DNA of 7,362 bases. Origin: CAZQBY01 sp964540655 (GTDB taxonomy: Archaea > Altiarchaeota > Altiarchaeia > JAFGQM01). The notes beneath the pieces are model-generated. The model was not told the origin of the DNA, did no database searches, and saw only the letters and a list, made by a program, of their open reading frames with translations. Shown here one piece after another: positions 1 through 5,951 of this stretch; the first letter of the stretch is position 1, and every line of letters starts with the position of its first letter. Position numbers and translations under genes: made by a program. Location of the stretch: NCBI GenBank assembly GCA_964540655.1, contig CAZINR010000057.1, positions 1-7,362 of the forward strand, in the 5' to 3' direction.

Positions 1-1666
1 CTATGCCTTCTGCCCCGAAGCCGCGGGCGACCTTGGCGTCCTTGGGAGTCTCGGCATTGGTCCTCACGCCCAGCTTCCTGGCCTCGTCGGCCCAGCTCAT
101 CAGAGTCCCGAACTCGCCCTTCATCTCCGGGTCTATCACAGGCGCTTCGCCCATGATTATCTCGCCGGTGCTCCCGTTGAGGGATATGAAGTCACCCTCT
201 TTGACCGTCTTGTCGCCGACCCTGAACTGCTTCTTGGCGTAGTTTATCTTCAGCTCTTCGGCCCCGGCCACGCAACACTTGCCCATTCCCCTCGCGACGA
301 CGGCCGCGTGGGAAGTCATCCCGCCCTTGGCGGTGAGTATCCCCTGGGCCACTGCCATGCCGTGTATGTCCTCGGGAGAGGTCTCGTTCCTGACAAGTAT
401 GACCTTCTCGCCCTTGTCCTCGACCCATTCCTCGGCCTCGTCGGCGGTGAAGACGACCTTGCCGACCGCGGCTCCCGGCGAAGCGGGCAGGCCCTTGGCG
501 ATTACCTCGACGTCCGCCTTGGTGTCTATCTGCTTATGCAGCAGCTGGTTGAGGGAATTGGCATCCACCCTGAGAATGGCGGCGTCCTTGTCCATCATGC
601 CCTCATCCACCATCTCCACGGCGATTCTGACTGCCGCGGCGGCGGTCCTCTTTCCGGTCCTGGTCTGGAGGATGTAGAGCTTGCCCTCCTGTATGGTGAA
701 CTCCATGTCCTGCATGTCGTTGTAGTGCTGCTCGACCTTGGTCATGATGTCGGTGAGCTCCTTGTAGACGTCCGGGAGCTCTTTCTTCAGGTCGTCCATG
801 TGCTTGGGCGTCCTGATCCCGGCCACCACGTCCTCCCCCTGCGCGTTCATGAGGTACTCGCCGTAGAAGACCTTCTCTCCGGTCGACGGGTCTCTGGTGA
901 AGCAGACCCCGCTGCCGGAGTCCTTGCCCATGTTGCCGAAGACCATGGCCTGTACGTTGACCGCGGTCCCCTTGAGGCCGCGAATGTCGTTTATCGCCCG
1001 GTACTTGATGGCGCGCGGGTTGTTCCAAGAGCCGAAGACGGCGTCCACGGACATCTGGAGCTGCTTCATCGGATCCTCGGGGAAACTCTCACCCTTGGCC
1101 TCTTTTATCAGATTCTTGTATTTCTCGATGACATTCCTCAGGTCCTTGGCATCCAGGTCAGTGTCCAGCTTGACGCCCTTTTCATCCTTGACCTCCTGGA
1201 GCGCTTCCTCGAACTTGTCATGCTCGACGCCCATGACGACGTCTCCGAACATCTGAATGAACCGCCGGTAGGCGTCCATGACGAACCGCTCGTTCTTGGT
1301 CTTCTTTGCGAAACCCTCGGCGACCTCGTCGTTCAGCCCCAGGTTGAGGACCGTGTCCATCATCCCCGGCATGGACACCGCGGCGCCCGACCTAACGGAC
1401 ACCAGGAGCGGGTCTTGCGGGTCTCCGAGCTTCTTGCCCATGGACTCCTCGAGCTTCACCACGTATTCCTTCATCTGGGTGTTGAAGCCCGATGGGTATT
1501 TCCTGTCGTTCTCGTAGTACATCTGACAGACCTCGGTCGTGATTGTGAAGCCCGGGGGCACGGGTATCCCGAGGGTCGTCATCTCCGCGAGGTTGGCGCC
1601 CTTGCCACCCAGCAGGTCTTTCATGTCCTTGTTTCCTTCTTCAAAAGAGTATATGTACTTCTCCAT
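1..1666 (-). CDS. ppdK: Pyruvate, phosphate dikinase, N-terminal 555 residues (C-terminus off the left edge)
   Basis: This cytoplasmic enzyme interconverts pyruvate + ATP + phosphate with phosphoenolpyruvate + AMP + pyrophosphate at the end of glycolysis or start of gluconeogenesis. The translation begins MEKYIYSFEEG and shows the family landmarks in order: GGKGANLAEM (about 20-29), PVPPGFTITTEVC (35-47), SVRSGAAVSMPGMMDTVLNL (90-109, nucleotide site), GSWNNPRAIKYRAIND (212-227), FTRDPSTGE and GEYLMNAQGEDVVAGIRTP (256-287), LQTRTGKRTA (333-342) and the swivelling phosphohistidine motif GGMTSHAAVVARG with His453 as phosphate carrier. The visible part ends near residue 555, at the start of the PEP/pyruvate TIM barrel, so the catalytic Cys region is not seen. 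Usual length is about 880. The ATG at 1664-1666 is chosen because the protein starts exactly where the family does; only a weak AAAGG lies upstream. No frameshift was seen in the visible part. The identification is firm; the physiological direction is not visible. Confidence 0.97.
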   Translation of the reverse strand, partial: MEKYIYSFEEGNKDMKDLLGGKGANLAEMTTLGIPVPPGFTITTEVCQMYYENDRKYPSGFNTQMKEYVVKLEESMGKKLGDPQDPLLVSVRSGAAVSMPGMMDTVLNLGLNDEVAEGFAKKTKNERFVMDAYRRFIQMFGDVVMGVEHDKFEEALQEVKDEKGVKLDTDLDAKDLRNVIEKYKNLIKEAKGESFPEDPMKQLQMSVDAVFGSWNNPRAIKYRAINDIRGLKGTAVNVQAMVFGNMGKDSGSGVCFTRDPSTGEKVFYGEYLMNAQGEDVVAGIRTPKHMDDLKKELPDVYKELTDIMTKVEQHYNDMQDMEFTIQEGKLYILQTRTGKRTAAAAVRIAVEMVDEGMMDKDAAILRVDANSLNQLLHKQIDTKADVEVIAKGLPASPGAAVGKVVFTADEAEEWVEDKGEKVILVRNETSPEDIHGMAVAQGILTAKGGMTSHAAVVARGMGKCCVAGAEELKINYAKKQFRVGDKTVKEGDFISLNGSTGEIIMGEAPVIDPEMKGEFGTLMSWADEARKLGVRTNAETPKDAKVARGFGAEGI

Positions 1667-1840
1667 TTTCCTTTATCGTTGACTTTTTAGACTGAAGGTT
1701 ATGGGGCGTTCTACCACCCGCAATAATCAGGAGCTCTATTTAGCAGAAAAAGCCTTAAAAAGATTTATTTGGCGGCCAAGGAGTTTACCCCGTCGATGAG
1801 ACCGTCTGATTTTAATCTTATGTCCGATAATAATCCCGGG
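1667..1840. promoter_or_regulatory. Divergent intergenic region between ppdK and the Cys-rich protein gene
   Basis: This 174-base region separates two genes transcribed away from each other and should hold both promoters. For the rightward gene, TTTTAATCTT at 1810-1819 is centred about 26 bases before the ATG at 1841, which suits a leaderless transcript. For ppdK the minus strand reads TCTAAAAAG at 1683-1691, about 21 bases before its ATG. An alternative is the A/T-rich stretch around 1749-1770 (CTTTTTAAG on the minus strand), which would give a leader of some 60 bases. An AAGGAG at 1778-1783 lies 12 bases before an in-frame ATG at 1796, the best case for a longer form of the rightward protein. 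The assignments rest on spacing and composition only. Confidence 0.45.
1810..1819 (+). promoter_or_regulatory. Candidate TATA box for the Cys-rich protein gene
   Basis: TTTTAATCTT is centred about 26 bases before the ATG at 1841. That places transcription initiation at or next to the start codon, as in leaderless archaeal mRNAs. It supports 1841 over the upstream in-frame starts, because ATGs at 1796 and 1820 would lie upstream of or at the end of this box. Confidence 0.4.
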
Positions 1841-3073
1841 ATGGAAAAGACGCTCTTTCTCTGCATGGTCCTGCTAGTCGCTACTGCAGCAGCCGAGTAT
1901 TCTTTCGACGTCGTGTCTTCTAACCAGGACAGCGTCATATTCGAATGGGACTGCGACGGCAACGGCGACTGCCTGGAGCCGGGAGAGGAATATTGCGGCG
2001 ACAGCCAGGTCAAGGAGCTGCTATGCGTGGACGAGGAGAGATGCGAGGTCAAGTGCCATCCAATCAAGCCCAAGAGCGTGGACGCCGATTGGACGGCCAA
2101 GTTCACCGTGCTCCCCAGGAACAAGAAGGCCGGGCAGGAGCTTACTTTAGAGGTTGACGACACGCGCAACGGCCAGCCGGTGGTCTGCGAGGTGGAGATA
2201 TACTACGGCGGGCGATGGGAGGCTGAGCAGGTGGAAGGCGCCACCCACTGGGGAGGAACCATAACCGTGCTTACATCCTTCATAAATTCAGAATATGTTG
2301 ATGGAAAGCTCATCGAGACCGCCCACACCGACCGGCAGGGGATGCTGGCCTGGATCCCTCCGGAGCCAGGGAGATATGTTTTCAGGGTGCTCAACAGCTT
2401 CATAGTCTTCACTGTGGCAGACGAGAGCGGCTATGCCTACGAATGCGGTAACGGAGAATGTGAAAGATCACTGGGCGAGGACGAGACAGTCTGCCCGGAG
2501 GATTGCGAAGAGGGTGGGGAAGACGACACCGAAGTCGGGCCGGTCTGCGGCGACGAGGTGTGCGATGCCGGCGAAAATCCCCTGAACTGTCCAGCTGATT
2601 GTGGGGTCGCTCCTCCGCCACAGGAAAGCTGCGTCCCGGAAGGTTACCAGACCGGTGTTTATGCCGGGGCACAAGACTGCTGCCAGGGCCTCACCGCCAT
2701 AGGCTGCGAGGAGCCCCTGCAGGGCGGCATCTGCCCGGCGGAGGCATGCGTGGAAAGGATGGTCTGCGCCAGATGCGGGAACAACGAATGCGGCCTCGGC
2801 GAGAACTACTGCAACTGCCCGGAGGACTGCGCCGCCGAGGGAACAATCGCATCCAAGGGAGGAGGCGAAGACTATTTAATGATGATATTCTTAGTCGTGG
2901 GAATCGCGCTGGTGGTGCTGGTCGCATTCATCATAAAGTCGGGAGCCCTCAAGAGCAGGAGCACGATACCGAAAGGAGCCTCCACAAAGAAGTGCCCGTA
3001 TTGCGGAGCCGCCCTGAGGGGCAACGACATCTTCTGCACAAGCTGCGGGAAGAGGGTCACCGCGCCGCCATAG
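1841..3073 (+). CDS. Secreted membrane-anchored Cys-rich repeat protein with cytoplasmic zinc ribbon
   Basis: No named family covers the whole protein. From the ATG at 1841 it has 410 residues. Residues 1-19 are a clear signal peptide (MEKTLFLCMVLLVATAAAE). A first Cys cluster at 38-72 contains CDGNGDC and PGEEYC. Residues about 82-193 look beta-rich and Ig-like, ending in WIPPEPGRYVFRV. Three copies of a CGNGxC...GE...CPxDC repeat follow at 202-222, 236-254 and 312-330. Between the second and third lies a CC-x-GL module (264-309, QDCCQGLTAIGC), a combination I know from uncultured archaeal and bacterial secreted proteins. One transmembrane helix spans about 345-365. The tail ends in CPYCG(385-389)...CTSCG(399-403), a zinc ribbon that should face the cytoplasm. 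The Cys-rich repeats have acidic and Asn positions that could bind calcium, but this is inference. In-frame starts at 1769 (TTG), 1796 and 1820 exist; 1841 gives the cleanest signal peptide and has a TATA-like box at -26. Likely a surface protein; ligand unknown. Confidence 0.85.
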   Translation: MEKTLFLCMVLLVATAAAEYSFDVVSSNQDSVIFEWDCDGNGDCLEPGEEYCGDSQVKELLCVDEERCEVKCHPIKPKSVDADWTAKFTVLPRNKKAGQELTLEVDDTRNGQPVVCEVEIYYGGRWEAEQVEGATHWGGTITVLTSFINSEYVDGKLIETAHTDRQGMLAWIPPEPGRYVFRVLNSFIVFTVADESGYAYECGNGECERSLGEDETVCPEDCEEGGEDDTEVGPVCGDEVCDAGENPLNCPADCGVAPPPQESCVPEGYQTGVYAGAQDCCQGLTAIGCEEPLQGGICPAEACVERMVCARCGNNECGLGENYCNCPEDCAAEGTIASKGGGEDYLMMIFLVVGIALVVLVAFIIKSGALKSRSTIPKGASTKKCPYCGAALRGNDIFCTSCGKRVTAPP

Positions 3074-3103
3074 TTTTTAAGCGTTCTCGGTCTATTTTTA
3101 AGC
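3074..3103 (+). promoter_or_regulatory. Tandem TTTTTAAGC elements: candidate T-tract terminator and TATA box
   Basis: The nine bases TTTTTAAGC occur twice, at 3074-3082 and 3095-3103, exactly 21 bases apart. The first copy starts on the base after the TAG of the Cys-rich protein gene, and its T5 run could act as an archaeal oligo-T terminator. The second copy, read as TATTTTTAAG from 3093, is centred about 33 bases before the ATG at 3132 and could be its TATA box with a short leader of about 7 bases. The dual reading is inference from position. Confidence 0.4.
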
Positions 3104-3131
3104 AACCTGCGATAATAACCTTAATCCAAAA

Positions 3132-3476
3132 ATGGGCCTGTTCGAGGACATCCACCTGCTGATATGCATCGTAGCTCTCATATACCTGTTCCGAAAGGTG
3201 CGAGAATCGACTCAGTCAAGGGTCTTGGGCATAACCGTCTCCGCCTTCGTGGTCTTCTTCATATTCTTCCAGCACGTGTGGATAGCCTTCATATTCTTCT
3301 TCGTCATGTTCGGCTACCTCTTCGTCGGAGGCCTCACCGCAGGCGTGGTGGAGGGCTCCATGACGAGGGCGTACATGGGCTTCCTGAGAAATCCGCCGCA
3401 GGGCGGCATGATGTACCCGATGCCCGGCATATCCCCGTCCGGAGGCACGAGCAGCTGGGTGACTCCGATGAAGTGA
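3132..3476 (+). CDS. Small Phe-rich multi-pass membrane protein, unknown function
   Basis: I do not recognise this 114-residue protein. It has about three transmembrane segments (7-20, 31-46 and 48-70), with a basic loop RKVRESTQSR at 21-30 that should be cytoplasmic. Residues 39-64 hold eleven Phe plus Trp50 and Tyr62, an unusually aromatic membrane segment. The tail (86-114) is rich in Pro, Gly and Met (GGMMYPMPGISPSGG) and looks disordered. The start codon follows a candidate TATA box by about 33 bases and no Shine-Dalgarno is visible. The next gene begins 8 bases after the stop, so the two are probably cotranscribed. Coding status is supported by the clean hydrophobic pattern and tight packing; function is unknown. 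Confidence 0.8.
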   Translation: MGLFEDIHLLICIVALIYLFRKVRESTQSRVLGITVSAFVVFFIFFQHVWIAFIFFFVMFGYLFVGGLTAGVVEGSMTRAYMGFLRNPPQGGMMYPMPGISPSGGTSSWVTPMK

Positions 3477-3484
3477 TTTAAAAG

Positions 3485-3826
3485 ATGGACTCATCGACAT
3501 TTTTGCTGTTTTTGATACTGATGGGCCTGGCCTTCACGTCGGGCAACCAGACCCTGATGTACATGGGGATAGGCGTCGGGGCCATATTCCTGATACTGAT
3601 GGGGGGCGCCCATCACATCATAGTAGCGATAGTGGCCTTGGGCGTCCTCTACTTCGGATACGAGGCCTCCAAGGCCGGCAACACCAGCTACATGCTCTAC
3701 GCCCTGCTGATAGCTGGCGCAATATTCATAATCTTCGTCCTGCACGGCAAGGAAGACTCCCAAACCGGCGGCATGGACGCCTACGGGATGGATATGGGGG
3801 GCCTGGGGCTTCCCATGGGTTATTGA
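3485..3826 (+). CDS. Small four-helix membrane protein with Gly/Met-rich tail, unknown function
   Basis: I do not recognise this 113-residue protein. Hydrophobic segments lie at about 5-18, 23-40, 43-59 and 69-87, giving a likely four-helix membrane protein. A His pair (His43-His44) opens the third helix. The tail after residue 88 (HGKEDSQTGG, then repeated Gly-Met-Asp units to the terminal PMGY) resembles the Gly/Met/Pro-rich tail of the preceding gene's product, though the membrane parts differ. The gap to the preceding stop is 8 bases and holds no promoter at usable distance, so it is probably the second gene of a two-gene transcript. The first two helices contain MYMGIGVGAI, similar in kind to the Gly-Ile motifs in the minus-strand hairpin proteins further right. 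Function unknown. Confidence 0.8.
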   Translation: MDSSTFLLFLILMGLAFTSGNQTLMYMGIGVGAIFLILMGGAHHIIVAIVALGVLYFGYEASKAGNTSYMLYALLIAGAIFIIFVLHGKEDSQTGGMDAYGMDMGGLGLPMGY

Positions 3827-3888
3827 TGTCTTCGGTTCTCGGGTTTGAGTCTTCACTTGGCGTTATTCCTAGATGGTCCGCCCTCCGG

Positions 3889-3896
3889 TTTTTATG
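3889..3896 (+). promoter_or_regulatory. Candidate TATA box for the YkgJ-family gene
   Basis: TTTTTATG stands out in a G/C-rich stretch and is centred about 27 bases before the ATG at 3920. That is the spacing of a leaderless archaeal promoter. The rest of the 93-base gap (3827-3919) shows no other clear element. A TTAATCTTA at 3907-3915 lies too close to the start to be the TATA box itself. Confidence 0.45.
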
Positions 3897-3919
3897 GGGG
3901 CACACATTAATCTTAGCGC

Positions 3920-5188
3920 ATGGCTAAACCCAAGTATTTCAGAGGCAGGAGCAAGCTGGGCGGCAAAACAGTCTCTTGGGAGAGCGCATTCCCCGCCGGC
4001 CTGACCTACGACTGCAAGAAGTGCGGCATATGCTGCACCCGAGTCTATCTCAACAAGAAAGACGTGCAGAGACTGGAGTCCGCAGGCTTGGAGAACCTAA
4101 TCGACAAGCGCCGCTCGGGATATCCCTCCCCGTTCACCCATCTGAAATCGCGGGACAACGGCACCTGCCTGGCCCTGACCGACGACTGGCTCTGCAGCAT
4201 CTACAAGGACCGGCCGGGGGCATGCCGCAACTACCCTCTGATAGCAAATCCCGGGCTCGAGGGCAACATCATAGTGGACATATCGCTGAGATGCCCCTAC
4301 GCCGGCATGTTCAGCAAACGGGAGATTAAAAAGAAGCTGGTGGCCGATTGCGTCAATAGGGCGACCGGCGACAGCCCAGGAGCCATATCATCCTCCTTGG
4401 ATTACAGAAGAACACTCGCGGAGCACGTGAAGGCCGGGTTCTCGGCGGCTCTGCTGCCGAGGAAGAGGAGGATCCCCTTCATGGAAAGCGCCGTCGGCCA
4501 GCTTGAGAAGCTCAAAGAGCCGGTCAACATGATATCAATAGCCGAGCAGTGGGCCCGGTGGATATCCGAGGGCTGCAACGAGATGCTGAGCAGCAGGACA
4601 GAATCCTTCATGAAGGGCGGCAGCTCCGACCTAGACATCTTGAAAGGCATGCCGGGACCCGTGGACAGCGATTACGAGCCGCTGATTAGGAGATGGCAAC
4701 TGGTCCTGGATGACCTTGAGGGCACCATGGTTCTGCTGCGCGATATGAAAGTGGAGCTCATCAGGCCGAAAATCAGCAAAAAAGGCGTTTCGTCAGGCGG
4801 GGAAACACACCCATGGAAAGCATTCAAGCACCTCGCCTACTCAAGTGGCGCTATGGATGAGCTGGGCGAGTACATGAGGCTTAACGTCAGGCGGGCCGGC
4901 TTCGAGCTGACCGTGGCCAAGATAGCCCAGTATGTGATAGACTACAAGAACACGGGCATCATGGACTATGAGCTGGAGTCTCTGTTACTTTCAAGAGCCT
5001 TGGTGCGGCATCTGGACCCGTTGGCGAGGATCGTGGCCGTCCTTGAGGGGCATGACATAATAACAAAAGAAGACTTGAGGATAGCCGTCAGCAACCTGGA
5101 CGGGCTGTTCCTCGGCTCGCTTATGAGCGGAGCTATGGTGGACGATTTCATAGCCAGGTACGTTTTTGCCGCCGAGAAGGAAGACTAG
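3920..5188 (+). CDS. YkgJ-family cysteine-cluster protein with long helical C-terminal extension
   Basis: The N-terminal domain (about 28-130) is the CxxCxxCC family, thought to bind zinc or an iron-sulfur centre. Cys32, Cys35, Cys38 and Cys39 form the DCKKCGICC motif. Then come Cys83 and Cys92 in CLAL...CSIYKDRPG, Cys102 in ACRNYP, and Cys125 in ISLRCPYAG. All of the usual metal-ligand positions appear present. The remaining 290 residues are soluble, mostly helical and charged, with no motif I recognise, so the 422-residue protein is much longer than minimal YkgJ proteins. The flagellin lysine methylase FliB combines the same type of Cys cluster with a long C-terminal part and has a similar length. 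A methyltransferase-type role is therefore possible but not shown. A signal peptide and membrane helices are absent, so it should be cytoplasmic. The ATG at 3920 begins MAKPKYFRGR and has a TATA-like box at -27. Its TAG overlaps the stop of the convergent gene. Confidence 0.9.
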   Translation: MAKPKYFRGRSKLGGKTVSWESAFPAGLTYDCKKCGICCTRVYLNKKDVQRLESAGLENLIDKRRSGYPSPFTHLKSRDNGTCLALTDDWLCSIYKDRPGACRNYPLIANPGLEGNIIVDISLRCPYAGMFSKREIKKKLVADCVNRATGDSPGAISSSLDYRRTLAEHVKAGFSAALLPRKRRIPFMESAVGQLEKLKEPVNMISIAEQWARWISEGCNEMLSSRTESFMKGGSSDLDILKGMPGPVDSDYEPLIRRWQLVLDDLEGTMVLLRDMKVELIRPKISKKGVSSGGETHPWKAFKHLAYSSGAMDELGEYMRLNVRRAGFELTVAKIAQYVIDYKNTGIMDYELESLLLSRALVRHLDPLARIVAVLEGHDIITKEDLRIAVSNLDGLFLGSLMSGAMVDDFIARYVFAAEKED

Positions 5189-5484
5189 CGCAGCAGCCCT
5201 ATTGTGCGCCCTATCGAGGCGCCCCAGTGGTCGGCTATCTCCTCCCACCAGTTGTTGCCGTCCCATTTGGGCTGGTATTTGACCCTAAGCATCTGCTCCT
5301 TGGGCGGGGTTATCGGGGGCAGCTGGTCGCTGGGATAAAACATCTTGTCCCTCTTCTTGTCGCTCTCCTCGCTAGTGGCCACCAGGACCATGACTAGGCC
5401 TATGCCGAGGGCGACCCATATCATGCCCTCCTTCAGGGCGAAGATGACCAATACCAGCATCACCAAGACCAGCACAGTGTTCAT
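5185..5484 (-). CDS. Small membrane-hairpin protein with Trp-rich tail, unknown function
   Basis: I do not recognise this 99-residue protein. Two hydrophobic segments (about 3-17 and 21-37) form a likely membrane hairpin joined by the short turn LKEG. The Lys/Glu/Asp-rich stretch SEESDKKRDK that follows suggests a cytoplasmic tail. The tail (48-99) is Pro-rich at first (LPPITPP), then Trp-rich, with Trp74, Trp79, Trp80 and Trp87. The hairpin resembles those of the two genes immediately upstream on the same strand. Its start lies 33 bases after the upstream stop, with TTTATTAAG at 5508-5516 centred about 28 bases before the ATG. It may therefore have its own promoter as well as readthrough. 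Its TAG overlaps that of the plus-strand YkgJ-family gene. Confidence 0.78.
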   Translation of the reverse strand: MNTVLVLVMLVLVIFALKEGMIWVALGIGLVMVLVATSEESDKKRDKMFYPSDQLPPITPPKEQMLRVKYQPKWDGNNWWEEIADHWGASIGRTIGLLR

Positions 5485-5502
5485 TCTGATAAATTTAAGG
5501 GG

Positions 5503-5516
5503 TTAAGCTTAATAAA
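5503..5516 (-). promoter_or_regulatory. Candidate TATA box overlapping a TTAAGCTTAA palindrome
   Basis: On the minus strand TTTATTAAG (5508-5516) is centred about 28 bases before the ATG at 5484, a good position for a leaderless promoter. It overlaps a perfect 10-base palindrome TTAAGCTTAA at 5503-5512, which could be chance in an A/T-rich spacer or a small operator. Confidence 0.35.
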
Positions 5517-5517
5517 T

Positions 5518-5949
5518 CTAAAATCCGGGCAGCCAGGGATTGCCGCGCTTCTCCTTCTCCTCCGTGAAGGCCTTGGCCTCCGTCGGGGCCTTGTAGCGCA
5601 GGTTCACGAACTGGGCCACCTCGTTGTCCATCGGGACGGGGAGGCTGAACATTCCGTTGTCTATGCCCGGGCCCTCGGGCGCCTGGCCGAGCGGGTTCTG
5701 GGCCTGCGAGACCGCGTCTTTCTGGCCGCTGAACGGGCTCTTTGTCGAGACGTTAACCCCGGCCTGCTGCGGGTAGGACGGCCATGCGGGCAGATATTTG
5801 GGGCTGCCCCTGAGAGCGCCTATGGGCTCCCGGCTCTCGAGCATATAAGCGATTGCGCCTATGCCCATGACCGCTATCCCCATCCACGCCGTCCCGGGTA
5901 TCGCCAGCAGGACGACTCCCATCAGCACTATTATCGCGGAAGTTTTCAT
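5518..5949 (-). CDS. Small membrane-hairpin protein with Pro/Gln-rich tail, unknown function
   Basis: I do not recognise this 143-residue protein. It begins MKTSAIIVLMG. Two hydrophobic segments (about 5-18 and 21-37) make a membrane hairpin turning at IPGTAW. The tail starts with charged ESREP and passes through a probably disordered Pro/Gly/Gln-rich part (50-98). It ends in a more folded-looking stretch (99-143: GMFSLPVPMDNEV, FVNLRYKAP, then acidic/basic EEKEKRGNPWLPGF). The frame stays open upstream to a possible start at 6060. I chose the ATG at 5949 because the extra 37 residues overlap the upstream gene and lack hydrophobic character, and because this start gives an N-terminus like that of the upstream product (both have MKTS). 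The start is only two bases after the upstream TGA, so the two genes are surely cotranscribed. Confidence 0.8.
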   Translation of the reverse strand: MKTSAIIVLMGVVLLAIPGTAWMGIAVMGIGAIAYMLESREPIGALRGSPKYLPAWPSYPQQAGVNVSTKSPFSGQKDAVSQAQNPLGQAPEGPGIDNGMFSLPVPMDNEVAQFVNLRYKAPTEAKAFTEEKEKRGNPWLPGF

Positions 5950-5951
5950 CT

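Noticed and set aside
308..1690. A 460-codon open frame on the plus strand opposite ppdK
   Set aside because: It lies antisense to a fully convincing ppdK reading frame and has a His/Leu/Val/Asp-heavy composition typical of G/C-rich shadow frames. It has no recognisable domain.
2599..3162. A 187-codon plus-strand frame overlapping the Cys-rich protein and the next gene
   Set aside because: It is the shifted frame of the real gene, rich in Arg and Gly, and ends inside the following gene. The Cys repeats and zinc ribbon prove the other frame.
1812..3915. Shared TTAATCTTA motif at 1812-1820 and 3907-3915
   Set aside because: The two copies sit at very different distances from their start codons (about 20 and 4 bases) and consist of common A/T-rich promoter sequence, so a shared regulatory role is not supported.
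3827..3919. Possible tRNA or small structured RNA in the gap before the YkgJ-family gene
   Set aside because: A GGTTC-like stretch caught the eye, but there is no acceptor stem, anticodon arm or 3' CCA-compatible end, and the gap is fully accounted for as a promoter region.
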